64,000 nucleotides of DNA from DATFVA01 sp963721075 (GCA_963721075.1 CAVRHV010000005.1:451485-515484); one strand, 5' to 3'; counted from the stretch's first letter, positions 18,137 through 27,822 are shown. A program made the numbers and translations. The notes: a model not told the origin generated them from the sequence alone.

Positions 18137-20647
18137 ATGGATGGAAATTTCTCAGACAGACTACAGGATGTAATCAGGTTAAGCCGTGAAGAAGCTCTTC
18201 GGCTGGGCCATGACTATATCGGTACTGAGCACTTGTTGTTAGGAATAATCAGGGAAGGACAGGGTGTAGCTGTTAGAATTCTTAGGAATCTCGACTGCGA
18301 TCTTATGAAACTAAAGAAAGCAATCGAAGATACCGTCAGAACGTCAGGCGGCACTCTAACAATTGGAAACATACCGCTTACGAAACAGGCTGAAAAGGTA
18401 TTGAAAATTACGCAGATTGAGTCGAAAATTTATAAGGCAGATGTTATCGGAACGGAGCATTTACTTTTATCGCTTTTGAGGGATGAAGACAATATTGCTA
18501 CGCAGATACTTCACCAGTTTAACGTGACATACGATTCTGCAAGAGCAGAACTTAATTCAATGTTAAGCAGCAAAAATCCGAAGGATCCGGCAGGAGCAGT
18601 TCCTCCCGCTGATAAGAAAGTGGAAAGGACCAAAACTCCCGTTCTTGATAATTTCGGTCGTGATCTTACCAAGCTTGCACTTGAAGACAAGCTGGATCCC
18701 GTTGTAGGCAGGGAAAGAGAGATCGAACGTGTTGCGCAGATCCTGAGCAGAAGGAAGAAGAATAATCCTGTGCTGATCGGCGAACCGGGTGTAGGTAAAA
18801 CTGCCATAGCCGAGGGTCTTGCCTTAAGAATTATGCAGAAGAAAGTTCCGCGTATCCTCCAGGAAAAAAGAGTTGTTACTCTTGACCTTGCAGGATTGGT
18901 TGCGGGAACAAAATATCGCGGCCAGTTTGAAGAGAGAATGAAAGCACTGATGAATGAGCTTGAGAAAGCAAAAGATGTTATTCTGTTCATCGATGAGCTG
19001 CATACTATTGTTGGTGCAGGCGGTGCTTCAGGGTCGCTGGATGCCTCAAATATGTTCAAACCCGCTCTTGCACGCGGCGATATACAGTGTATCGGGGCAA
19101 CCACACTTGATGAATACCGTAAGTATATTGAAACTGACGGAGCACTCGACAGAAGGTTCCAGAAAGTAATGGTTGAGCCGCCGACATACGAAGAAACACT
19201 GCAGATACTCAATAATATTAAGTTTAAATATGAAGAGCATCATCATGTGCGATACAGTTCTGATGCTATTGATTCAGCTGTAAAACTCAGCAACAGGTAT
19301 ATAACCGACAGGCATCTGCCTGATAAAGCAATTGACGTAATAGATGAAGCAGGATCAAGAGTACATATGGGCAACTTTGAAGTTCCCCAGGAAGTTCTTG
19401 ATCTTGAAGACAGTATTGAAAAGGTAAGAGTTGAAAAAGCTGCTGTTGTTAAACGGCAGGATTATGAAGAAGCTGCCCGTTTAAGAGACAAAGAAAGAAA
19501 TCTTCAGTCGGATCTTGAAATTGCGCGCAGGGAATGGGAAGCGAAGACAAAGGATATAGTACACGATGTTAATGAAGAAGATATTGCCACTGTTGTTGCT
19601 ATGATGACGGGTATTCCTGTTAACCGTGTGGCGCAGACTGAATCAGAAAAACTTCTGAATATGACTGAAGCTCTGAAGAAACAGATCGTAGGTCAGGATG
19701 AAGCTGTAGGCAAGCTTACAAAAGCGATCCGCAGAACAAGAGCGGGATTGAAGAATCCGAACAGACCTATCGGAAGCTTTATCTTCCTCGGTCCTACCGG
19801 CGTTGGTAAAACCGAACTCTGCAAGGCTCTTGCCCGTTACCTGTTCGACAGCGAGAATGCACTCATCAGAATCGATATGAGTGAATATATGGAGAAGTTC
19901 TCGCTTTCACGACTGGTTGGAGCGCCTCCCGGATACGTTGGATATGAAGAAGGCGGTCAGCTTACAGAGAAAGTACGCAGAAGACCATATTCGGTAGTAC
20001 TTTTCGATGAGATCGAAAAAGCTCACCCGGATATATTCAGTATACTTCTCCAGGTACTTGACGACGGTATGCTTACAGATAGTCTCGGAAGGAAAGTAGA
20101 CTTTAAGAATACAATCATAATAATGACATCGAACATCGGTGCAAGGGATATAAAGGATATCAGCTCATTCGGTTTCGGAGGCGAGAGTGCTGCGAACAAG
20201 TACTCGAGTCTGAAGAACACAGTTGAAGATGCTATGAGGAAGCTGTTCAATCCGGAATTCCTTAACCGTGTTGATGAAACAATTGTTTTCAGAAATCTTG
20301 AGAAAGAAGATATACTTCAGATCATCGATATCGAAATGGAGGATCTGTTCAAGAATATTCACGACAACAAGATGGAGCTTACTCTGGATCAGACAGCGAA
20401 AGAATTCCTGGTTGAAAAAGGATTCGATCAGAAATTCGGTGCGAGACCTTTAAGACGCGCCATACAGAAGTATGTGGAGGATCCTATTGCCGAAGAAATA
20501 CTCAGAGGTAAATTCAAAGAAGGCTCCAATATAGTAGCAAAACATGTCGAGAATATGGAAGAACTCATCTTTGTAAATGATAATATGGATATAAATATTA
20601 CCGATGAAGAAGAACAACAACCCGGTAAAGGTGAGTCAGGCTCATAA
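18137..20647 (+). CDS. clpC: ATP-dependent Clp protease ATP-binding subunit ClpC
   Basis: An AAA+ unfoldase that feeds substrates to ClpP. The 836 residues show the Clp N repeat domain (residues 1-145, SREEALRLGHDYIGTEHLLLG twice in variant form), AAA-1 with Walker A GEPGVGKTAIAEGLA (about 215-229) and ILFIDELHTIVGAGGASG, a UVR-type coiled-coil insert (about 430-465, RQDYEEAARLRDKER), AAA-2 with GPTGVGKTELCKALA (about 552) and VVLFDEIEKAHPDIF, and a C-terminal ClpB-D2 small domain. The UVR motif separates ClpC from ClpA and ClpB. It stands alone between a long upstream region and its own terminator, without mcsA/mcsB neighbours. Confidence 0.97.
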   Translation: MDGNFSDRLQDVIRLSREEALRLGHDYIGTEHLLLGIIREGQGVAVRILRNLDCDLMKLKKAIEDTVRTSGGTLTIGNIPLTKQAEKVLKITQIESKIYKADVIGTEHLLLSLLRDEDNIATQILHQFNVTYDSARAELNSMLSSKNPKDPAGAVPPADKKVERTKTPVLDNFGRDLTKLALEDKLDPVVGREREIERVAQILSRRKKNNPVLIGEPGVGKTAIAEGLALRIMQKKVPRILQEKRVVTLDLAGLVAGTKYRGQFEERMKALMNELEKAKDVILFIDELHTIVGAGGASGSLDASNMFKPALARGDIQCIGATTLDEYRKYIETDGALDRRFQKVMVEPPTYEETLQILNNIKFKYEEHHHVRYSSDAIDSAVKLSNRYITDRHLPDKAIDVIDEAGSRVHMGNFEVPQEVLDLEDSIEKVRVEKAAVVKRQDYEEAARLRDKERNLQSDLEIARREWEAKTKDIVHDVNEEDIATVVAMMTGIPVNRVAQTESEKLLNMTEALKKQIVGQDEAVGKLTKAIRRTRAGLKNPNRPIGSFIFLGPTGVGKTELCKALARYLFDSENALIRIDMSEYMEKFSLSRLVGAPPGYVGYEEGGQLTEKVRRRPYSVVLFDEIEKAHPDIFSILLQVLDDGMLTDSLGRKVDFKNTIIIMTSNIGARDIKDISSFGFGGESAANKYSSLKNTVEDAMRKLFNPEFLNRVDETIVFRNLEKEDILQIIDIEMEDLFKNIHDNKMELTLDQTAKEFLVEKGFDQKFGARPLRRAIQKYVEDPIAEEILRGKFKEGSNIVAKHVENMEELIFVNDNMDINITDEEEQQPGKGESGS

Positions 20648-20680
20648 TATTGTGTGAGTGGTTACATTCCGTAAACACTG

Positions 20681-20710
20681 AAAGGCGTATTTCTTTTAAT
20701 ACGCCTTTTT
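20681..20710 (+). terminator. Rho-independent terminator of clpC
   Basis: An 11-bp stem AAAGGCGTATT/AATACGCCTTT with a six-base loop and a following T run, 33 bases after the clpC stop. Confidence 0.92.
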
Positions 20711-20763
20711 TTTATTTAAATTTCATGCACGAATTGTTATTCCGACACGACTTGACAGTAAAT

Positions 20764-20790
20764 GTCATTCCGAACGAATGTGAGGAATCT
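20764..20790 (+). repeat. 27-bp GTCAT...ATCT palindromic repeat, single copy
   Basis: A 27-base element beginning GTCATTCCGAA and ending GAGGAATCT, with imperfect internal complementarity (ATTCC with GGAAT). It is a variant of the elements at 23330 and 60986-61086, with the same outer bases but another stem. A partial related sequence (TTATTCCGA) lies about 30 bases upstream. Confidence 0.65.
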
Positions 20791-20828
20791 TATGGATAAC
20801 AGAATAATTATAATAACAACAGGAGGCG

Positions 20829-21110
20829 ATGATGCAGGTACTGGAAGAAGCAAAAATAAACGAAAAGATCAATGGTCTGAAAGGCTGGGAGTACAAGAAC
20901 AAACAGATCGGGAAAGAGTACGAACTGAAGGACTTTAAGGAAGCGCTGAGCTTTGTGAATAAAATAGGCGACAGGGCAGAGGAAATGGATCATCATCCCG
21001 ATATTTTTCTGCACGACTGGAATAAAGTGAGGATAACCGTTTCCACCCACAGCGCCGGCGGCGTTACCGAGAATGATTTTAAGCTGGCTGAGAAAATCGA
21101 AAATATCTGA
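20829..21110 (+). CDS. Pterin-4a-carbinolamine dehydratase
   Basis: Dehydrates 4a-hydroxytetrahydrobiopterin in pterin recycling. The 93 residues contain FKEALSFVNKIGDRAEEMDHHPDIFLHDWNKVRITVSTHSAGGVT in order; the paired histidines in MDHHPD are the catalytic hallmark. AGGAGG lies a few bases upstream of ATGATG, so either of two adjacent ATG codons could be used. No phenylalanine hydroxylase gene is nearby, and in many bacteria lacking that enzyme the role is linked to molybdopterin or remains open. It starts a compact group with the TPR gene and pyrE. Confidence 0.93.
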   Translation: MMQVLEEAKINEKINGLKGWEYKNKQIGKEYELKDFKEALSFVNKIGDRAEEMDHHPDIFLHDWNKVRITVSTHSAGGVTENDFKLAEKIENI

Positions 21111-21112
21111 GA

Positions 21113-21424
21113 ATGAACAAACGACTTGAAGGACTGCTGGAGTATTATAAAAAGGATCCGAACGATCCTTTTACTTTATACGGACTTGCACTTGAATATA
21201 TGTCCGACCAGCAGTTTGATGCTGCGGAGAAATATTTCCGGCTGCTGCTGGATAAGGATTCGGAATATGTTCCGGGCTACCTTCAGTATGCTCAGCTGAA
21301 AGAAAAACAGGATAAAATTGAAGAAGCAAAAGAACTATACAGCAGGGGGATAGAAGCAGCAAATAAAACAGGGGATAAAAAATCAGCAAAAGAAATGGAG
21401 GATTTCCTAAGTGATCTCGAATGA
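21113..21424 (+). CDS. Small tetratricopeptide-repeat protein
   Basis: A 103-residue soluble protein with two to three TPR helix pairs: DPFTLYGLALEYMSDQQFDAAEKYFRLLLDKDSEYVPGYLQYAQLKEKQDKIEEAKELYSRGIEAA. It should act as a protein-binding adaptor; the partner is unknown. The ATG follows the dehydratase stop by two bases, and its end overlaps the pyrE start by 14 bases, so the three genes are probably translated from one mRNA. Confidence 0.88.
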   Translation: MNKRLEGLLEYYKKDPNDPFTLYGLALEYMSDQQFDAAEKYFRLLLDKDSEYVPGYLQYAQLKEKQDKIEEAKELYSRGIEAANKTGDKKSAKEMEDFLSDLE

Positions 21425-21995
21425 AAACGATATTCTTGAAATATTCAAAAAAACCGGGGCCTTACTGCAGGGACATTTTCTACTCACCTCAGGAAGACAC
21501 AGCAATATGTACTTCCAGTGCGCTAAAGTGCTTCAATATCCTGAATATACAGAACAGGTATGCAGCATAATTGCAGATTATTTTAAGGACTATGATATCG
21601 ATACAGTTATCTCACCTGCAATGGGCGGCATAATAGTAGGTCAGGAAGTTGCCCGCCAGCTTAATAAAAGATCGATCTTTGCAGAAAGAGAAGACAAAAA
21701 GCTCACTCTGCGAAGAGGATTTACCATTGACAAAGGAGAAAAGATACTGGTGTGCGAAGATGTAGTGACTACCGGCGGTTCTGTTTTCGAAGTAATTGAT
21801 ATTGTTAAAGACCTGGGCGGGGAAGTGGTAGGAGTAGGCTTCATTGTCGACCGCAGCAACGGGAAAGTCGATTTCGGATATCCTCAGAAAAGCACTATGA
21901 AAATGGAGGTAGTTTCTTATACACCTGAGGAATGTCCGCTCTGTAAAGAAAATATCCCGGTGGTCAAACCGGGATCCAGAAAAGTTATAGTCTGA
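21411..21995 (+). CDS. pyrE: Orotate phosphoribosyltransferase
   Basis: Joins orotate and PRPP to form orotidine 5'-phosphate in pyrimidine synthesis. The 194 residues show LLQGHFLLTSGRHSNMYFQCAKVL, VISPAMGGIIVGQEVAR, the flexible-loop AEREDKKLTLRRGF and the PRPP motif VCEDVVTTGGSVFEVI. The start is GTG at 21411, with GGAGG about eight bases upstream inside the TPR gene; the next ATG would cut off the conserved N-terminus. The Cys pair in CPLCKEN near the end belongs to the longer PyrE type found in several phyla. Confidence 0.95.
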   Translation: MISNENDILEIFKKTGALLQGHFLLTSGRHSNMYFQCAKVLQYPEYTEQVCSIIADYFKDYDIDTVISPAMGGIIVGQEVARQLNKRSIFAEREDKKLTLRRGFTIDKGEKILVCEDVVTTGGSVFEVIDIVKDLGGEVVGVGFIVDRSNGKVDFGYPQKSTMKMEVVSYTPEECPLCKENIPVVKPGSRKVIV

Positions 21996-22033
21996 TTTTT
22001 TATTTTTGGATATGTTCTGATTATTATTCCGGA

Positions 22034-23308
22034 ATGACAATGAAAACTATCCTTATTTTTCTCTTTGCATCAATTACCCTGTTCCCGCAGGTGAATTTCG
22101 ATGATTATTTTAAAGATCATACTCTCAGGGTTGATTACTTCCATACGGGTGATAGTCTTAATGATTCTTATTCTATTGACGAGCTTAAGGAAGAACCTTA
22201 CTGGGGAGGATCTAAAACCAATCTTATCGATACTTTTAATTACGGGCGTTATGAAGTTAAGGTGTTTGACCAGGAGGAAAATAAGCTGATCTATTCACAC
22301 ACCTATTCGACATTATTTGATGAATGGCAGACAACAGATGAAGCAAAACATACTGTAAAAACATTCAATGAAACTGTGACGATGCCTTATCCGAAGGTGA
22401 AGGTCAGGATAGAGTTTTACAGCCGGGACAGGATGAATGAGCTCCACAAAAAATTCGAATACAATGTTGATCCCGATAACTATTTTATTTCACCCGAAAG
22501 ACATCTTGAATATCCCTCATTTGAAGTGGTTCACAATGGTAATCCTGCCGTAAAGGTAGACATCGTAATTCTGCCGGAAGGTTATACAAAAGATGAGATG
22601 GACGAGTTTAAAGCTGACTGTAAAAAGTTTGCCGGATATCTTTTTAAAGTATCTCCCTATTCGGAAAATAAAGACAAGTTTAACATATGGGGAGTTGAGG
22701 CTCCTTCTCCTGAGGAAGGCACAGATATTCCGGAACGAGGAATATGGAAAAAGACACTGATGAATACTCAGTTTTATACCTTCGACCTTGAGAGGTACCT
22801 GATGACATCTGATTATAAATCCGTGCGCGACCTGGCCGCGAATGCCCCATACGATCAGATCTATATTCTGGTTAACTCCGATAAATACGGCGGAGGAGCA
22901 ATATATAATTACTATTCAGTATGTGTTAACAATAATATTTTCAGCGAGTATGTGTTTTCGCATGAATTCGGACATGGCTTTGCTTTTTTGGCTGATGAGT
23001 ACTATACATCGGATGTAGCTTATAATGATTTTTATCCTTTAGATGTTGAACCGCTTGAACCTAACATCACAACGCTGGTTGATTTTGACTCAAAATGGAA
23101 AGATATGGTTGATAAGGATACACCCATCCCTACTCCTGATACAGCAGAATATGCTGATAAAGTCGGAGTTTTTGAGGGAGGTGGATATGTTGCGAAAGGT
23201 ATATACAGACCGATGGAGGACTGTAGTATGAAAACTGCAACAGTGAATAATTTTTGTCCTGTCTGCAAAAGGGCCATTCAGAGAATGATAGATTTCCTTA
23301 CGCGGTAG
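22034..23308 (+). CDS. Secreted M64 family metallopeptidase
   Basis: A signal peptide (MKTILIFLFASITLFPQ) indicates export. The M64 zinc site is HEFGHGFAFLADEYY (about residues 309-323), which supplies the HExxH histidines and the downstream acidic residues expected of this family. NPAVKVDIVILPEGYTKDEM and YDQIYILVNSDKYGGGAIYNYY are other family segments. The 424 residues fit a compact M64 protein without the type IX sorting tail, so it may stay periplasmic. ATG codons at 22034 and 22040 both work; TATTTTTG at 22001-22008 is a possible -7 element. Confidence 0.9.
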   Translation: MTMKTILIFLFASITLFPQVNFDDYFKDHTLRVDYFHTGDSLNDSYSIDELKEEPYWGGSKTNLIDTFNYGRYEVKVFDQEENKLIYSHTYSTLFDEWQTTDEAKHTVKTFNETVTMPYPKVKVRIEFYSRDRMNELHKKFEYNVDPDNYFISPERHLEYPSFEVVHNGNPAVKVDIVILPEGYTKDEMDEFKADCKKFAGYLFKVSPYSENKDKFNIWGVEAPSPEEGTDIPERGIWKKTLMNTQFYTFDLERYLMTSDYKSVRDLAANAPYDQIYILVNSDKYGGGAIYNYYSVCVNNNIFSEYVFSHEFGHGFAFLADEYYTSDVAYNDFYPLDVEPLEPNITTLVDFDSKWKDMVDKDTPIPTPDTAEYADKVGVFEGGGYVAKGIYRPMEDCSMKTATVNNFCPVCKRAIQRMIDFLTR

Positions 23309-23329
23309 GTAAAGTGGTAATAGAAAGCT

Positions 23330-23355
23330 GTCATTCCGAATTTATTTTGGAATCT
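23330..23355 (+). repeat. 26-bp GTCAT...ATCT palindromic repeat, single copy
   Basis: An element with GTCATTCCGAA, a short AT loop and TTTGGAATCT; ATTCC(G)AA pairs with TTTGGAAT. It lies between the M64 peptidase stop and the promoter of the phosphatase gene, and belongs with the elements at 20764 and 60986-61086. Confidence 0.7.
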
Positions 23356-23434
23356 AATAACAGGTACCTTATATATCGATTTTGGCAGAGTGGCTATAAG
23401 ATCACAATCTTTAGGTAGCCTTAAGATTTAATAC

Positions 23435-23442
23435 TATATTTG
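23435..23442 (+). promoter_or_regulatory. Candidate -7 element for the SpoIIE phosphatase gene
   Basis: TATATTTG matches the Bacteroidota TAnnTTTG element. TTTAGG lies about 21 bases upstream where the -33 element is expected. Transcription would start near 23449, about 29 bases before the ATG. Confidence 0.4.
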
Positions 23443-23477
23443 TCAATCCCAGTTAATTTTTTAATAAATCCGGATTT

Positions 23478-24704
23478 ATGGATCAGAGAAAACTATATAA
23501 AACAGTAGAAACGATAGCTTCGCAGAAATTCCCTTCGGAAGAGGCGATGATGATTGAGGTGCTTAACCAGATAATTGCCAATGAAGAAATTGACGTGAAC
23601 GGCGGCAGGATCTGGAAACTTAAAGTCGATGAAGGCAGCTATGCCTTATTATACCAGACCGGTTCGGTAGAAGCGATTCATCCCGAATTCAGAATTGTTA
23701 TAAGCGAGTACCCGATCTTTGACTTCATTGCCAAAGAACGGACGGTATTGGGAAACGAAACCAATGAAATCCTGAGAAAAAAGGGGATATTCAAGTACTC
23801 TGCTTCCGGCGTAGGCGATAAGATAAAGGTGAATGACAAACCTTATTATGAATACCTGTTTGCATTGAACAGCGAGAATATAGACGATGATTTCAGAATT
23901 ACCCTCAATATAATTGCTACTGCATTAACATCACGCATAAAACAGAGAAGGGCTGCATCATCTGTTTATCATCTGAAAGCTGATCTGGATAAAGCCAGAG
24001 AACTTCAGAAAAGTATTCTTCCTGAACATGAATATCATTTTTTCGACTACGAGATATTCGGAGTTACCAACCCTGCAGAAATAGTAGGAGGTGATTTTTT
24101 CGATTATCTTGAAGTGGGTGATGATCGTCTCGGTGTTACTGTAGGTGATGCCGCGAGTAAAGGAGTGAGTGCTTCGGCAGAGGCAATGTATATATCCGGT
24201 GCCCTGAGGATGGCCAGCAACTTTGAGCTGAAGATATCACCTATGATGAAACGGATGAATCAGCTGGTAAATAAGATATTTGCAGACGATAAGTTTGCTT
24301 CACTCTTTTACGGCGAGCTTTCTCCCGATAAAAGCGGATTATTTTTATACGCAAATGCAGGACATAACCCACCTTTCTTCCTCAAGTCTGACACTAATGA
24401 AATTTTAGAACTCTCTCCCACAGGCCCTGTTTTGGGTCCTACTCCTCATGGAAAATATATAGTAGACAATATAAATTTCCGGAAGAATGATATTCTGCTT
24501 ATTTACTCGGACGGGGTAACAGAGTCGGCCAATGAGAATTTTGAGATGTATGAAGAAGAGAGGTTGAAAAGACTTCTTGTGAGTGTAAAAGATAAGTTAC
24601 CACGCGAGATTACATACGCAATCCTTGAGGATGTAATAAAATTTTCGAAAAGCGGCCAGTATTCTGACGATAAGACAATTGTTGTAATAAAGAAAAATAA
24701 TTGA
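23478..24704 (+). CDS. PP2C-type (SpoIIE/RsbU) serine phosphatase
   Basis: The C-terminal half (about residues 170-408) is a SpoIIE-type phosphatase: ELQKSILPEHEYHFFDYEIFG, the metal site GGDFFDYLEVG (about residue 205), VTVGDAASKGVSASAEAMY, YANAGHNPPFFL and LIYSDGVTESANENFEMYEEERL. Such enzymes reverse serine phosphorylation of anti-sigma factor antagonists in partner-switching pathways. The N-terminal 150 residues form an unrecognised, probably sensory, soluble domain. No anti-sigma factor or STAS gene is adjacent, so the target is unknown. Confidence 0.93.
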   Translation: MDQRKLYKTVETIASQKFPSEEAMMIEVLNQIIANEEIDVNGGRIWKLKVDEGSYALLYQTGSVEAIHPEFRIVISEYPIFDFIAKERTVLGNETNEILRKKGIFKYSASGVGDKIKVNDKPYYEYLFALNSENIDDDFRITLNIIATALTSRIKQRRAASSVYHLKADLDKARELQKSILPEHEYHFFDYEIFGVTNPAEIVGGDFFDYLEVGDDRLGVTVGDAASKGVSASAEAMYISGALRMASNFELKISPMMKRMNQLVNKIFADDKFASLFYGELSPDKSGLFLYANAGHNPPFFLKSDTNEILELSPTGPVLGPTPHGKYIVDNINFRKNDILLIYSDGVTESANENFEMYEEERLKRLLVSVKDKLPREITYAILEDVIKFSKSGQYSDDKTIVVIKKNN

Positions 24705-24799
24705 TCTGCATAACAACGGACTGATTCCCTCCTTCATTTCAGGGAAATTTTCCTTCGAAATGGTTATTATTTAACATAAAATTTCAAAAAGGTTGAATA

Positions 24800-26164
24800 A
24801 TGATCAAATCTATTAACCCCGCAACAGAAGAAGAAATAAAATCGTACGAAGAAATGGACCTTGAGGAGGTCTCAAAAATTGTATCATCGGCTGACAGTGA
24901 TTTCGGCGAATGGCACAGGACATCCTTCAGCACAAGATCGCAGCTGATGAAAAAAGCCGGCGAATTGTTAAAGAAGAACATTGAAAAGCACTCCCGTCTA
25001 ATGACGGAAGAAATGGGAAAACCGATCGCACAGTCACGCTCGGAAGTTGAAAAATGCGCCTGGTTATGCGACTACTTTGCGGAGAACGGTGAGAAATTTC
25101 TGAAAGATACAAACATAGAGAGTGATGCCTCAAAAAGCTTTGTAACTTTTCAGCCTCTCGGAGTAGTGCTGGCTGTTATGCCATGGAATTTCCCATACTG
25201 GCAGGTTTTCAGGTTTGCAGTGCCGGGGCTGATGGCGGGAAATGCCGGCGTCCTGAAACATGCTTCAAATGTTACCGGCTGCGCTCTTGCCATTGAGGAA
25301 GTTTTCAGAGAAGCAGGATTTCCCGAAAATCTTTTCAGAACCCTGGTAGTCTCTTCTAAACATATGGAAAAAGTAATTGAACTTGAGAAGATAAGGGCTG
25401 TAACTCTTACAGGAAGTGTTCCGGCCGGAAAGGCAGTTGCTTCCAAAGCAGGATCACTCATAAAGAAAACAGTGCTTGAGCTGGGAGGAAGCGATCCTTA
25501 TGTAGTTCTGGAAGATGCCGACCTTGAGGCTGCAGCGGATACCTGTGTGACATCACGTTTAATAAACGGAGGACAAAGCTGCATCGCCGCAAAAAGGTTT
25601 ATCATTGTAGAAGAAGTATATGACAAGTTCAGGGGTCTGTTTGTTGAGAAAATGAAAGCAAAGAAAATGGGGGATCCTTTTGATGAATCGAATGATCTTG
25701 GTCCCCAGGCAAGAAACAATCTCCGCGACGAACTGCATCAGCAGGTTAAGAAAAGTGTTGAGATGGGTGCGAAACTGCTTTTAGGCGGAGAGATACCGGA
25801 GATGAAAGGTGCTTACTATCCGCCGACAGTGCTGGAAAATGTAGGACAGGGTATGCCCGCTTATGATGAAGAACTATTTGGTCCCGCTGCCTCGCTCATA
25901 AGGGCAAAGGATGAAATAGAAGCTGTGAAGATAGCTAATGATTCAATATTTGGATTGGGAGCCGCTGTTTTCACAAATGATGTCAAAAGAGGGGAGAGAA
26001 TAGCAAGAGAAGAATTGAACGCAGGTAACTGCTTCGTGAATGCTTTTGTGAAATCCGATCCGAGACTGCCTTTCGGAGGTGTAAAAGAATCAGGATATGG
26101 CCGCGAACTCTCTTATTTCGGCATCCACGAGTTTGTAAACATTAAAACGGTATATGTGAAGTAG
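24800..26164 (+). CDS. NAD(P)-dependent aldehyde dehydrogenase, succinate-semialdehyde dehydrogenase-like
   Basis: Oxidises an aldehyde to the acid. The 454 residues contain MTEEMGKPIAQSRSEVEKCAW, VMPWNFPYWQ for cofactor binding, TGSVPAGKAVAS, the general-base Glu in LELGGSDPYVVLEDAD (about residue 228) and the nucleophile Cys in NGGQSCIAAKRF (about residue 260), ending RLPFGGVKESGYGRELSYFGIHEFVN. These segments are closest to short succinate-semialdehyde dehydrogenases (GabD/Sad type), but substrate assignment in this family by sequence is often wrong. It is flanked by unrelated genes and is probably transcribed alone. Confidence 0.9.
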   Translation: MIKSINPATEEEIKSYEEMDLEEVSKIVSSADSDFGEWHRTSFSTRSQLMKKAGELLKKNIEKHSRLMTEEMGKPIAQSRSEVEKCAWLCDYFAENGEKFLKDTNIESDASKSFVTFQPLGVVLAVMPWNFPYWQVFRFAVPGLMAGNAGVLKHASNVTGCALAIEEVFREAGFPENLFRTLVVSSKHMEKVIELEKIRAVTLTGSVPAGKAVASKAGSLIKKTVLELGGSDPYVVLEDADLEAAADTCVTSRLINGGQSCIAAKRFIIVEEVYDKFRGLFVEKMKAKKMGDPFDESNDLGPQARNNLRDELHQQVKKSVEMGAKLLLGGEIPEMKGAYYPPTVLENVGQGMPAYDEELFGPAASLIRAKDEIEAVKIANDSIFGLGAAVFTNDVKRGERIAREELNAGNCFVNAFVKSDPRLPFGGVKESGYGRELSYFGIHEFVNIKTVYVK

Positions 26165-26192
26165 CCCGAGATTGCTTTTCTTGACGTCTTGA

Positions 26193-26453
26193 TTAAACTC
26201 CCTCGTCCCAGTCGGTATAATCAGGACCCTTATCCTTATCAGGGAAAGGATCAACCGAATCCTGGCCCAGATTCTCAATTGTACCGTCTTTTCTTAAAAC
26301 TACGAGTTTTGCGTCAAGTCCTACAGCTATTTCTTTAGCCGCTTCTATTGCTTCCTGTTTTGTATTTTTCTCATCGATCGGTTTATCTTCCTCGTTCCTT
26401 CTGACAGTCCATTTGTTATCTTTTGGAATTATATAAATCTTATTCATTATCAA
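26193..26453 (-). CDS. DUF2188 domain protein
   Basis: An 86-residue protein with MNKIYIIPKDNKWTVRRNEEDKP, then KQEAIEAAKEIAVGLDAKLVVLRKDGTIE, the pattern of DUF2188 (a small alpha/beta fold seen in stress-related and hypothetical proteins). The end is rich in Asp and Pro. The ribosome site AGGA lies about eight bases before the ATG at 26451-26453. Function is unknown. Confidence 0.85.
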   Translation of the reverse strand: MIMNKIYIIPKDNKWTVRRNEEDKPIDEKNTKQEAIEAAKEIAVGLDAKLVVLRKDGTIENLGQDSVDPFPDKDKGPDYTDWDEGV

Positions 26454-26511
26454 TCCTTTTTGTAGAAAACTTAAGGAATAAATTATATCTTAACAGTGAG
26501 GTTTATCATTT

Positions 26512-27822
26512 ATGCAGGATACATTAAAACTTCTACCTGAATATTTACTGAAGAATGATACGGCACTGACTTCGGCAGACCTCTTCATACTGCTTCAGAA
26601 ACTCGGTGTGGCGATCCTTATCGGGCTGCTGATAGGACTAGAGAGGGAGCACTCGCGTCCCCAGGACGAAAAAATGTTCGCCGGAGTACGCACTACTCCT
26701 CTAATAGCTTTACTCGGGTTTGTTGCAGGGCTGGTAGCATCTTTTACTTCCTACTGGGTTTACTTTATAATTTTCGCCGGATTTGCTTCACTGGTTACAG
26801 CATCTCACATTTTCTCGGCAAAATCGGGAAGACCCGGCGGCACATCGGAAGTAGCCCTGCTAATCGTTTTTTTGCTTGGAACCGTAGTCTATTTTAATTT
26901 TATAATACTGGCAGCTGTCATAGCTGTAATCGTCACCCTTTTCCTTACGCTTAAAATACAGCTTCACAAATTTGTTGGCAAAGTAAGCGAGGAGGATTTA
27001 TACGCTACCCTTAAGCTGGCAATAATTACAATTATTGTGCTTCCGCTTCTTCCTGATAAAACCTATGGTCCGTTTGATGTATTAAATCCACGACTTATCT
27101 GGTATATGGTAATCCTGGTAAGCGGTATCAGCTTTGTGGGATATGTTCTGATCAAGGTATTCGGCGAAGGGAAAGGAATATTTATTACCGGTTTGCTCGG
27201 TGGGATGGTTTCAAGTACGGCTGTGGCATATTCCTTATCGAAAAAAAGTAAAGAAAACGCTTCACTGTCGCCCGAGTTCGGCGTAGGTATTCTGCTGGCA
27301 TCAACAATCATGTATTCAAGGGTTTTTATCGTTGTACTTATTCTTAATAGTGAACTGATTGAAGTGCTATGGCTCCCGCTCTTAATATTCACCGCAGCGG
27401 GGTTTGTGGTAAGCCTGATAATGTCTAAGAAGTTTACAAATGGAAAACACGATACTATAGAACTTAATAACCCGTTCAGACTAAAATCTGCGATTTTGTT
27501 CGGAGTGATTTTCGGGATCGTGATATTCGCATCTAAGGCAGGGCAGGTTTACCTGGGTTCAGGAGGACTTTATGCAGCAAGCGGACTGGCAGGATTGACC
27601 AGCGTTGATGCTATTGTGCTTTCACTGGCTAAACTTGCAAGCGGAAGTGTATCGTCGAAAGTGGCAATGACTGCAGTAATCATAGCAACCATTTCCAACA
27701 ACGTAGTTAAGGCGATAATTTCCGCGGTTTGGGGTGCAAAAGAAATAAGAAAATATACATATACCGGACTGGGGATTCTTTCGGTTATATCGATAATTTA
27801 TATGGTATTCGTGCTGGTATAG
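26512..27822 (+). CDS. MgtC/SapB and DUF4010 family membrane protein
   Basis: A 436-residue inner-membrane protein with about twelve helices. The N-terminal part (AILIGLLIGLEREHSRP..FAGVRTTPLIALLGFVAGLV) is the MgtC/SapB domain, and the remainder (GLLGGMVSSTAVAYSLSKKS, SGLAGLTSVDAIVLSLA, AVIIATISNNVVKAIISAVWG) is DUF4010. Proteins with this fusion are widespread; transport or magnesium-related roles have been suggested for MgtC, but none is proven for the fused form. It is transcribed apart from its neighbours. Confidence 0.9.
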   Translation: MQDTLKLLPEYLLKNDTALTSADLFILLQKLGVAILIGLLIGLEREHSRPQDEKMFAGVRTTPLIALLGFVAGLVASFTSYWVYFIIFAGFASLVTASHIFSAKSGRPGGTSEVALLIVFLLGTVVYFNFIILAAVIAVIVTLFLTLKIQLHKFVGKVSEEDLYATLKLAIITIIVLPLLPDKTYGPFDVLNPRLIWYMVILVSGISFVGYVLIKVFGEGKGIFITGLLGGMVSSTAVAYSLSKKSKENASLSPEFGVGILLASTIMYSRVFIVVLILNSELIEVLWLPLLIFTAAGFVVSLIMSKKFTNGKHDTIELNNPFRLKSAILFGVIFGIVIFASKAGQVYLGSGGLYAASGLAGLTSVDAIVLSLAKLASGSVSSKVAMTAVIIATISNNVVKAIISAVWGAKEIRKYTYTGLGILSVISIIYMVFVLV